Source: an uncultured Acidimicrobiales bacterium (GTDB taxonomy: Bacteria > Actinomycetota > Acidimicrobiia > Acidimicrobiales > SHLQ01). From it: 32,820 nucleotides of DNA. Below, piece after piece: positions 24,081 through 30,844 of this stretch (positions are counted from its first letter, which is position 1; each line of letters begins with the position of its first letter). The notes beneath the pieces are model-generated. The model did not search any database. It was not told the DNA's origin and was given only the letters and a program-made list of their open reading frames with translations. Location of the stretch: contig CALKGG010000033.1 of assembly GCA_938084885.1 (NCBI GenBank), positions 1-32,820 of the forward strand, given 5' to 3'. The position numbers were made by a program, and so were the translations under genes.

Positions 24081-25439
24081 GTGCAGGGACGTCCAAAACT
24101 GTTCACCTCATATGAGGCCGACGCAGCGATCTTCCCCACGAATCTCCAGCGGGGCCTCGTTGCCTTCCTGGTCTTCGTGCTCTTTGTCATGCCGTTCGAA
24201 GTGCCGTTCTTCTCGGCGCCGATTCCACGAGCATTCCCGGCCGACTGGCCAATTCTCGGTGACCGGTTCACGATCCTTGGCCAGATCCCAATCATCAACG
24301 ACGGGCTGCCATTTGCTCGGTTCCTCGGAGACAACTCGTGGATTCGGCCAATGACCGAAGTCTTCATCTTCGCCGTTGCGGCGCTTGGGCTGAACATCCT
24401 TGCTGGCGTTGCTGGCCAAGTGTCACTCGGCCACGCCTTCTTCATGGGCGCTGGTGCCTGCACTGCAGTGGTCATGGGCGGCGCCCCCAGCGCAGACCCT
24501 CTCCGCTGGGGCTGGGAGCTTCCAATCTGGATCTGGTTGCCAGCGTCGGGCATCGTCGCCGCGGCGATTGGCATTCTCGTCTCGCCAACCGCAGTCAAGC
24601 TCCGAGGTCTCTACCTTGGCATCGTCACCCTTGGACTTGTGTTCATTGGTGTCCACCTCAGTCGTGTCTTCCCCCAGATCGCTGGCGACACCGAGTCCGG
24701 ACGTCGATACCCCGAGTTCGACATCCGAATCTGGAAAGAAGAAGCGCCGCTCGTCAACGTGTCCTCTGAAGACAGCGTCGCTGGTTTCTTTGGCCTCAAC
24801 CGATTCGACGTGACAACCGAACAAAAGGTCTACCTGTTCACGCTGGTCGTGGCGATCGTTATGACGTTGCTCGCAAAGAACATTGGCCGTTCTCGGACAG
24901 GGCGTGCACTTCAAGCAATCCGAGACCGTGACATCGCCGCAGAGGTCATGGGTGTTGACGAGGCCAAGTACAAACGGATTGCCTTTGCAATCTCCAGTGG
25001 CTACGCCGGCATTGCGGGCGCAATGTATGCGAGCTTCCTCGGCTTCGCCGCCGGATCTGAGTTCAGTCTGTTCCTGTCGGTCGAGTTCATTGCCATCTTG
25101 TTGATCGGCGGAGCCGGCACCGTGAGCGGAGCGCTGCTCGGCACATTCTTCGTGGTGATCTTGCCCGAGATGGTCAAACAGTTCACCGAGTTCCTCGAGG
25201 ACGCCGACGGGGGAATCACCGGCGCCGTTGGCGACTTCCTCCTCACTGCTGGCCCCGGAGATTTCGGGCCGATCTCGACCGAGGCGGTGAGCCCAGGGTG
25301 GGCGCTTGGCATCTTTGATTGGAACGTCGTGATCTACGGAACGCTCATCGTTGTCTTCCTCATCTTTGAACCGCTCGGACTCTTCGGAATCTGGCTCAAG
25401 GTTCGCAACTATTGGAAGGGCTGGCCGTTCACGTATTAG
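24081..25439 (+). CDS. Branched-chain amino acid-type ABC transporter permease (LivM family)
   Basis: A 452-residue membrane permease with the LivM hallmarks: ALGLNILAGVAGQVSLGHAFFMGAGA, a periplasmic-type loop, the cytoplasmic coupling segment RTGRALQAIRDRDIAAEVMGVD, SSGYAGIAGAMYA, and a C-terminal IFEPLGLFGIW. The start is GTG 24081, two bases after the LivH-like stop, with GGAGGG at 24068-24073 as ribosome-binding site. A longer in-frame start upstream overlaps the previous gene out of frame and is rejected. It forms the transmembrane pair with the preceding permease. A 148-bp gap with inverted repeats follows before the binding-protein gene. Confidence 0.95.
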   Translation: MQGRPKLFTSYEADAAIFPTNLQRGLVAFLVFVLFVMPFEVPFFSAPIPRAFPADWPILGDRFTILGQIPIINDGLPFARFLGDNSWIRPMTEVFIFAVAALGLNILAGVAGQVSLGHAFFMGAGACTAVVMGGAPSADPLRWGWELPIWIWLPASGIVAAAIGILVSPTAVKLRGLYLGIVTLGLVFIGVHLSRVFPQIAGDTESGRRYPEFDIRIWKEEAPLVNVSSEDSVAGFFGLNRFDVTTEQKVYLFTLVVAIVMTLLAKNIGRSRTGRALQAIRDRDIAAEVMGVDEAKYKRIAFAISSGYAGIAGAMYASFLGFAAGSEFSLFLSVEFIAILLIGGAGTVSGALLGTFFVVILPEMVKQFTEFLEDADGGITGAVGDFLLTAGPGDFGPISTEAVSPGWALGIFDWNVVIYGTLIVVFLIFEPLGLFGIWLKVRNYWKGWPFTY

Positions 25440-25505
25440 CCGGCAACCAAATATCTTCGAATCGAGCGATGCACATGCATCACGACATTCGACCAAACTG
25501 ATCTT

Positions 25506-25525
25506 TGAGAGGTCTTGACCTCTCA
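25506..25525 (+). promoter_or_regulatory. Hairpin with CUUG tetraloop upstream of the binding-protein gene
   Basis: TGAGAGGT-CTTG-ACCTCTCA forms a perfect 8-bp stem with a CUUG tetraloop, a loop type known to be very stable in RNA. A second small dyad GATGCA-CA-TGCATC lies at 25468-25481. The hairpin lies 62 bp before the start codon and no U-tract follows, so it looks like a processing or stability element, or a dyad operator, rather than a terminator. Confidence 0.5.
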
Positions 25526-25587
25526 GGAAATGCAATACATACACAAACCAGATGTCAAAACCGTCATCTGAACCCTGGAGGGGAACC

Positions 25588-27051
25588 ATGAAACGAATGC
25601 GTTGGTTGGCATTGATTGCCATCTTCAGCCTGTTTGCAGTCGCGTGTAGCGCTGCCGAAGAGGCCGCCGAAACCGCCACAGCTGCAGCCGAAGATGTTGC
25701 TGACGAGGTCGAAGACATCGTCGACGGAGGCGATGATGAAGAAGCCATGGAAGACGATGAAGAAGCCGTGGAAGACGATGAAGAAGCCATGGAAGACGAG
25801 GACGATGCTGGCGGCGTTGCTCCGGCAACCACGGACTTTGGCGCCAACGACGAAGCAATTCGCGTCGGCCTCTCCGCTGACCTCTCCGGGCCATTTGCTG
25901 GCTTGACGTCGGTGATTGTTCAGGCTCAAGAGGCGTACTTTGACCGTGTCAACGAAAACGGTGGCATCGGTGGTCGTCAGATCGAGCTCGTCACACTCGA
26001 CAACGAGTACCAAGTGCCAACCCAGCTCGACAACTACGCCACCCTCGCCGAAGAGAGCGAAGACGGCGTGGTCATGATCAGCCAGTCGACCGGCTCACCA
26101 CACACGACCGCAATTGCCGAGGACCTCGCAAACGATGACCTCATTGCAATTCCGCTCTCGTGGTACTCGGGTTGGGCAACCGAACTCGGAACCAACGTGT
26201 TCGAGCTCTACACCAACTACTGCTTCGAAGGCATGAACGGCGTCGAGTTCCTCGTCGAGCAGTCCGGCATCGACTCGCCAACGCTGGCCATCGTGTCTCG
26301 CCCAGGTGAGTACGGCCAGGACGGCGCAGCAGGCGCACGTATTGCTGCTGAGGCTCTCGGTCTCGAAATCGTTGCCGATCTCGAAGGCGCAATCGCTGGT
26401 GAGGACTTCACCCCGGTCATCACCGACCTTGTCGCAGCACAGCCCGACATCGTGTGGATCACTTCGGCACCAGGTGAACTTGCCCAGATCCTCGGTGGCG
26501 CAGCCGCCAACGGTCTCCAGGCCCTGTGGTCGGGTAACTCACCGAGCTACAACGTTGCACTCCTCGACACCGCAGTTGCACCAGCACTCGATGCGTTCTA
26601 CTTCCACAGCTCATATGCAGCGCTTTGGGGATCGAACGATTCGCCAGGTATGCAGGACATGGTCGCAGAGATCACTGCTCGCATCCCCGACGGCAACTAC
26701 GCCCAGGCCGACAGCTACGTGTTGGGTTGGACCGAGGCAATCTTCACCGAAGCGGTGCTTCAGCAGGCAACCGATAACGGTGACCTGACCCGTGCAGGCG
26801 TTGTTGCAGCAGCCAACCAGGTCGAGGTCGACTTCCAAGGCCTCGCACCAAGCCAGACCTGGCAAGGTGATCCAAACGACTTTGCTGTTCGCGCAAGCTT
26901 CATCTACGACGTCGTTCTCGCAGACGCCACCGTCACGGCACCAATCACTGGTCCGGGTTCGAGTGGACTCACCGTCGCACGTGACAACTTCATTGGCGAT
27001 GTTGCTGCCGGATTTGAATTCACCGAGGCCTGCTTCCTCTCCGAGGGCTGA
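25588..27051 (+). CDS. ABC transporter substrate-binding lipoprotein (LivK-like)
   Basis: A 487-residue extracytoplasmic binding protein. A short signal peptide ends in lipobox FAVAC with Cys20 as lipidated residue. A strongly acidic linker to about residue 80 follows, with three DEEA(M/V)ED repeats, then a Peripla_BP_6-type receptor fold (IRVGLSADLSGPFAGL, FDRVNENGGIGGRQIELVTLDNEY). It delivers the substrate to the two permeases encoded upstream. ATG 25588 has a strong GGAGGGG ribosome-binding site. It sits in the middle of the operon but is flanked by hairpins on both sides, consistent with higher expression of the binding protein. The ligand cannot be named from sequence. Confidence 0.94.
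   Translation: MKRMRWLALIAIFSLFAVACSAAEEAAETATAAAEDVADEVEDIVDGGDDEEAMEDDEEAVEDDEEAMEDEDDAGGVAPATTDFGANDEAIRVGLSADLSGPFAGLTSVIVQAQEAYFDRVNENGGIGGRQIELVTLDNEYQVPTQLDNYATLAEESEDGVVMISQSTGSPHTTAIAEDLANDDLIAIPLSWYSGWATELGTNVFELYTNYCFEGMNGVEFLVEQSGIDSPTLAIVSRPGEYGQDGAAGARIAAEALGLEIVADLEGAIAGEDFTPVITDLVAAQPDIVWITSAPGELAQILGGAAANGLQALWSGNSPSYNVALLDTAVAPALDAFYFHSSYAALWGSNDSPGMQDMVAEITARIPDGNYAQADSYVLGWTEAIFTEAVLQQATDNGDLTRAGVVAAANQVEVDFQGLAPSQTWQGDPNDFAVRASFIYDVVLADATVTAPITGPGSSGLTVARDNFIGDVAAGFEFTEACFLSEG
25735..25797 (+). repeat. Three tandem 21-bp repeats encoding DEEA(M/V)ED in the LivK-like linker
   Basis: Three consecutive in-frame 21-bp units differ only by one ATG/GTG codon change. They encode residues 50-70 of the lipoprotein. 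A similar DEEAMEEEEAMED stretch lies in the unrelated vWA lipoprotein at 5653-5700. Near-identity at DNA level suggests recent slippage-type expansion. Confidence 0.85.
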
Positions 27052-27070
27052 TCTCGAAACGTGTATGTTT

Positions 27071-27101
27071 CCCGGCTGGGCGGAGAATCCGCCCAGCCGG
27101 G
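27071..27101 (+). promoter_or_regulatory. Strong intercistronic hairpin (14-bp stem, GAA loop) after the binding-protein gene
   Basis: CCCGGCTGGGCGGA-GAA-TCCGCCCAGCCGGG is a perfect inverted repeat 20 bp after the stop codon. No U-tract follows, so intrinsic termination would be weak. Position and strength fit a 3' stabiliser or partial terminator that lowers expression of the two ATPase genes relative to the binding protein. Confidence 0.65.
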
Positions 27102-27178
27102 GTGCAGCACATCTCTGTCATACCCCGAATACCTCGTACTGAGACCGTCCAGCGCCAGCACGGAAACCGGAGCGTCGA

Positions 27179-27976
27179 ATGCTTGAAGTTGCCAACCTTG
27201 AAGTCGTCTACAACGACGTGGTCCTCGTTCTTCGCGGGCTTTCGATCGAAGTTCCCGACGGCCAGATCGTCGCATTGCTCGGGGGAAATGGCGCCGGCAA
27301 GACCACGACACTTCGAGCTATCAGCGGTCTTCTCGGTGTTCACGAAGGTGTGGCCACCAAAGGAACGATCACCTGGAACGGCCAAGACGTCACAAAGGCC
27401 AACCCGGCCGACATTGTCAAGACCGGCATTACCCAGGTGATGGAGGGTCGACGGGTGTTTGCCGAACTGACCGTCGACGAAAATCTTCAAACCGGTGGGT
27501 TCACCAACCACGATAAAGAATCGGTGCAACAGGCATACGACCGGACAATGGAGCTGTTCCCGGTCCTCCACGAGCGCCGTAGTTCGCTCGCTGGCTACCT
27601 GTCCGGCGGTGAGCAACAGATGCTCGCCATTGGACGTGCAATGATGGCAAACCCAAAGCTGCTCATCCTCGACGAACCGTCGCTTGGCCTCGCTCCGCTG
27701 CTCGTAGAACAGATTCGCGACATCATTGTCGACATCAACAAATCCGGCGTCAGTGTGCTGCTGATCGAACAGAACGCCGCAATGGCGCTGTCGATTGCCG
27801 ACTACGGCTACATCATGGAGAACGGCAAGATCGTGCTCGATGACCCCGCCGAGAAGCTCCGCCAAGACGAGGACGTCCAAGAGTTCTACCTTGGCCTCCA
27901 TACCGATGAATCGGGAGAACGCAAGAGCTTCCGGGACGTCAAGCATTACAAGCGCCGCAAGCGTTGGCTTTCGTAA
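27179..27976 (+). CDS. ABC transporter ATP-binding protein (LivF family)
   Basis: A 265-residue cytosolic ATPase subunit. Walker A GGNGAGKT is at 35-42, the ABC signature LSGGEQQ begins at Leu141, and Walker B LLILDEP has Asp165-Glu166. The LivF-type QVMEGRRVFAELTVDENL segment follows the Q-loop. The C-terminus has an extra basic tail (KSFRDVKHYKRRKRW) not typical of E. coli LivF. ATG 27179 is preceded by GGAG. It powers transport with the LivG-like subunit encoded 26 bp downstream. Confidence 0.95.
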   Translation: MLEVANLEVVYNDVVLVLRGLSIEVPDGQIVALLGGNGAGKTTTLRAISGLLGVHEGVATKGTITWNGQDVTKANPADIVKTGITQVMEGRRVFAELTVDENLQTGGFTNHDKESVQQAYDRTMELFPVLHERRSSLAGYLSGGEQQMLAIGRAMMANPKLLILDEPSLGLAPLLVEQIRDIIVDINKSGVSVLLIEQNAAMALSIADYGYIMENGKIVLDDPAEKLRQDEDVQEFYLGLHTDESGERKSFRDVKHYKRRKRWLS

Positions 27977-28002
27977 CGACTCGATCAGGAGAAGCACCAG
28001 CT

Positions 28003-28779
28003 ATGAGCGAACACCTACTTGATGTCGACAACATCACCCTCCGTTTCGGTGGTGTCACTGCAATCAACGGCGTCAGCTTTCACGTCGACGACGGCGAATT
28101 GTTCTCGATCATCGGCCCCAATGGCGCCGGCAAAACGTCGATCTTCAACACCTTGTCGCAGGTTTACCGCCCCCAAGAGGGCGACATCCGCTGGCAGGGC
28201 ACCTCGATCATGGGCGAACGGCCCGACAAAGTCGCTGGCATGGGCATTGCCCGCACCTTCCAGAACATCGAATTGTTCGCCAACATGACCGTGGTCGATA
28301 ACCTCCTTACTGGTCGTCACGTACGGATGAAGAGCTCATGGCTCGCCGGCGCGTTCTGGATGGGTCCAGCACGCAAGGAAGAGATGGACAATCGGCGCCG
28401 CTGCGAAGACATCATCGATTTCCTCGAGATCGAAGCGTTCCGCAAAAGCCCGGTGTCGCTGCTGCCTTATGGCATCCAGAAGCGAGTCGAGCTCGGCCGA
28501 GCGCTCGCAATGGACCCAGTATTGCTCCTCCTCGACGAACCGGTTGCTGGCATGAACCAGGAAGAGACCGAGGACATGGCCCGGTTCATCCTCGACATCC
28601 GCCGCGAGCTCGGCATTGCGATGATCATGGTCGAGCACGACATGGGCCTTGTCATGGACATTGCCGACCGGATCATGGTGCTCGACTTTGGCCAGAAGAT
28701 CGCCGAAGGGCTCCCTGAAGAGATCCAAAGCAACCCCGACGTGATCGCTGCCTACCTCGGCGGCGAGCTTTCCGCCTAA
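28003..28779 (+). CDS. ABC transporter ATP-binding protein (LivG family)
   Basis: A 258-residue cytosolic ATPase with Walker A GPNGAGKT at 38-45, the LivG-type GIARTFQNIELFANMTVVDNLL segment, a signature-like LLPYGIQKRVELGRAL from about residue 153, and Walker B LLLLDEPVAGMNQEE. The H-loop EHDMGLVMDIADR is typical. The start ATG 28003 has AGGAGAAG upstream; sequence in frame before it belongs to the end of the LivF-like gene region. It is the last gene of the transporter operon; a weak CCAGA-AAATC-TCTGG stem-loop at 28799-28813 is the only terminator candidate seen after it. Confidence 0.95.
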   Translation: MSEHLLDVDNITLRFGGVTAINGVSFHVDDGELFSIIGPNGAGKTSIFNTLSQVYRPQEGDIRWQGTSIMGERPDKVAGMGIARTFQNIELFANMTVVDNLLTGRHVRMKSSWLAGAFWMGPARKEEMDNRRRCEDIIDFLEIEAFRKSPVSLLPYGIQKRVELGRALAMDPVLLLLDEPVAGMNQEETEDMARFILDIRRELGIAMIMVEHDMGLVMDIADRIMVLDFGQKIAEGLPEEIQSNPDVIAAYLGGELSA

Positions 28780-28905
28780 CAGCGACCCCACGCCGCACCC
28801 AGAAAATCTCTGGTCTGTGAGCTGGAGTGTTCCTGCTGGCGCGCCACAGATTCCGTGGGTCGAGGTTGGAGCAGGCTTTACATGGGAGTCGGGGTGTGGC
28901 CTACG

Positions 28906-30006
28906 ATGTCGACTGTGACGGCTCTTGACCTGGAACTGCTGGCTTCTGCTGCTTTAGCGGGGGAGTTGATCGCCGACTCCGATGCCGAGCAGATTCTGCT
29001 CGACCCCGAGATCGACCTATTGCCGCTCGTACACGCGGCGTATCGAGTGCGTCATGCCCGGTGGGATAAGACCGTGCAGGTACACATCTTGAACAACGCG
29101 GCGAATGGCAAGTGTCCCGAGGACTGCTCGTATTGCACCCAAGGCAAGAATTCGTCGGTGCCTATCGAGGAGTACTCGATGAAGTCACCTGACGAGATCA
29201 TGGAGGAAGCCCGGCTCGCGTATGAGAACGGAGCGTTCCGCTATTGCATGGTGTTCTCCGGTCGCGGTCCGTCTACCAATCGCACCGATGAGCTCGCCTC
29301 GCTCGTTCGCAATATCAAGGCCAAGTATCCCCTCGAAGTATGTGTGTCTGCGGGATTGCTCGACGATGCAAAGGCCGAGGTGCTCGCCGAAGCTGGGCTC
29401 GACCGTTTGAACCACAACCTCAATACCTCAGAAGAGCATTACGCTGAAATCTGCACGACCCACACCTATCAAGATCGACTAAACACGCTCAAAGCAGCGA
29501 AGAGAAACGGCATCGAGATGTGCTCGGGTCTTATTGCGGGAATGGGCGAACCAGCGTCGGATCTCGTCGAGATTGCACAGACGCTTCGAAGCCTCGAAGC
29601 CGAATCGATCCCGGTGAACTTCCTGCTTCCATTCGAAGGCAACGACCTCGTCGAACCAAAGGGCCTCACTCCCGAGTACTGCTTGCGGGTCCTCTGCATG
29701 TTCCGCTTTGCGAACCCAACCGCCGAGATTCGAGTCGCAGCGGGGCGAGAGTTTCACCTGCGCTCCCTCGAGCCGTTGGCGCTGTACCCGGCCAACTCGC
29801 TGTTTCTCGAGGGCTACCTCAACGCAAAGGGCGCCGCATCGAATCGAACCTACGAGATGATTATCGACGCCGGTTTCGAAATCGTCAGCGACTTCTCAGC
29901 CGAAGCGCTCGTCGACTCGGCCGAGAAGAGCGCGGTCGAACATCCTGTAGAGATCGGCGGCAAGTCCGCAGTCAAGACCCTCGAAGACCTTCGACCATCT
30001 CTCTGA
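28906..30006 (+). CDS. bioB: Biotin synthase
   Basis: Radical-SAM enzyme inserting sulfur into dethiobiotin. From ATG 28906 the product has 366 residues. The radical-SAM motif CPEDCSYC (Cys70, Cys74, Cys77) is present, as are the residues that hold the auxiliary cluster in E. coli BioB: cysteines in RYCMVF, LEVCVSAG and MCSGLIAGMGE, and the arginine in VAAGREFHLR. No bioA, bioD or bioF is adjacent. The start is uncertain. ATG 28882 has a possible GGAG ribosome-binding site, while TACGAT at 28902-28907 lies 7 nt before an in-frame GTG at 28915, fitting a leaderless start. It converges with a thioesterase gene 7 bp downstream. Confidence 0.94.
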   Translation: MSTVTALDLELLASAALAGELIADSDAEQILLDPEIDLLPLVHAAYRVRHARWDKTVQVHILNNAANGKCPEDCSYCTQGKNSSVPIEEYSMKSPDEIMEEARLAYENGAFRYCMVFSGRGPSTNRTDELASLVRNIKAKYPLEVCVSAGLLDDAKAEVLAEAGLDRLNHNLNTSEEHYAEICTTHTYQDRLNTLKAAKRNGIEMCSGLIAGMGEPASDLVEIAQTLRSLEAESIPVNFLLPFEGNDLVEPKGLTPEYCLRVLCMFRFANPTAEIRVAAGREFHLRSLEPLALYPANSLFLEGYLNAKGAASNRTYEMIIDAGFEIVSDFSAEALVDSAEKSAVEHPVEIGGKSAVKTLEDLRPSL

Positions 30007-30017
30007 TTTCCGATCAG
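30003..30017. terminator. Short inverted repeat spanning the two convergent stop codons
   Basis: CTGAT-TTCCG-ATCAG contains the bioB stop TGA in its left arm and the thioesterase stop (TCA on the plus strand) in its right arm. The stem is short and no U-tract follows, so it is at best a weak bidirectional terminator. Confidence 0.25.
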
Positions 30018-30427
30018 GGGAGGGCGTAGGTGACGGTGGCGTGCGCGACTGGACGTTCGGGTTCGCCGTCGATGTGCATCGTGACCTCGCCATAGACGAG
30101 CGTTCGGCCCGCTTTTTGGACCTTGCCGACCGCCACGACGTCGCCGCCAATGGCTGGGCGCAAGAACGTAATGTGCAAATCCCATGTCACCGCCATGGGT
30201 TCGATCCCGTTGCGAAGAAAAGACATTGCCCACCCCGCGAGATCGGCCACCGTGAACAGTGTCGGGCCCGAGATGTAGCCGCCGGGTCGAAGCGCTGACT
30301 CATCGTAGGTCCACCGCACGGTGACGCTGTCGTTGGTGAGGTCCTCAACCCGTACCAACCCCTGCCCAGTGAAATCGCCCAATCCATCCAGGTACTCGTT
30401 GATCTCGACCGGGGTCACCGCTGCCAT
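30014..30427 (-). CDS. Hotdog-fold thioesterase, PaaI-like (downstream copy)
   Basis: A 137-residue single-domain hotdog protein. The central helix segment ISGPTLFTVADLAGWAM carries an aspartate (Asp62) at the usual catalytic position. The strand pattern TWDLHITFLRPAIGGDVVAVGKV and the RTLVYGEVTMH stretch are family-typical. It probably hydrolyses an acyl-CoA. It lies 8 bp downstream of a second hotdog gene on the same strand, so the two are co-transcribed. The lack of the canonical HGG motif distinguishes it from its neighbour. The substrate is unknown. Confidence 0.88.
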   Translation of the reverse strand: MAAVTPVEINEYLDGLGDFTGQGLVRVEDLTNDSVTVRWTYDESALRPGGYISGPTLFTVADLAGWAMSFLRNGIEPMAVTWDLHITFLRPAIGGDVVAVGKVQKAGRTLVYGEVTMHIDGEPERPVAHATVTYALP

Positions 30428-30435
30428 TGAAGGTC

Positions 30436-30822
30436 CTAACGATCGTTGTTGACAGTCCGAGTCTTGCCGCGAAAGTGCGCCACGGTCTCATTGGCACCAT
30501 TGGTCACCACAATGTCGACGAGGGTCGAACGGCCCCAGCGGTCCGTTGCCGACCCAACGGCGGTGAGCGCATCGCCAATACGTCCGGCGCGAACAAATTC
30601 GATCGTGGCGTTCGAAGCGAACGCGACTCGATCGTCACTGAGATCAGAATTGGTGACCCGGTCAAACACTGCATCGGCGAGAAGAAAGACGATGCCACCG
30701 TGGCACACTCCGTGACTATTGACGTCGCCTTCGGAAACGGTCATCGATGCGGCCCATGTCCCATCGCCACGACGCTGGCACTCGATTCCAAGTCGGTCAA
30801 CGGCGGGGTCGGATCCGTGCAT
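30436..30822 (-). CDS. PaaI-type acyl-CoA thioesterase (upstream copy)
   Basis: A 128-residue hotdog thioesterase with the clear PaaI signature NSHGVCHGGIVFLLADAVF (Asn35, His-Gly-Gly 41-43, Asp50 as catalytic acid). In E. coli PaaI acts on phenylacetyl-CoA-pathway thioesters; the substrate here is not determined. The ATG at 30822 lies exactly 6 nt behind a TAGGCT box, implying a leaderless mRNA. Its start is only 22 bp from the start of the divergent aldehyde dehydrogenase gene, so the two share a promoter region and possibly a pathway. It overlaps no other gene. Confidence 0.93.
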   Translation of the reverse strand: MHGSDPAVDRLGIECQRRGDGTWAASMTVSEGDVNSHGVCHGGIVFLLADAVFDRVTNSDLSDDRVAFASNATIEFVRAGRIGDALTAVGSATDRWGRSTLVDIVVTNGANETVAHFRGKTRTVNNDR

Positions 30823-30828
30823 TGGGCG

Positions 30829-30838
30829 AGCCTAGTCT
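30829..30838. promoter_or_regulatory. Putative bidirectional promoter with two -10 boxes sharing one TA
   Basis: AGCCTAGTCT reads TAGTCT on the plus strand (30833-30838), 6 nt before ATG 30845. On the minus strand it reads TAGGCT (30834-30829), 6 nt before the thioesterase ATG at 30822. The two hexamers overlap at the TA step 30833-30834. Only 22 bp separate the start codons, leaving no room for ribosome-binding sites, so both mRNAs should be leaderless. Only one polymerase could occupy the site at a time. Confidence 0.6.
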
Positions 30839-30844
30839 GTGGTC

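Noticed and set aside
24423..25847. 474-codon minus-strand frame
   Set aside because: It runs antisense through the LivM-like gene and into the LivK-like gene, with Ser/Asp-rich low complexity mirroring the acidic repeat; no family resemblance.
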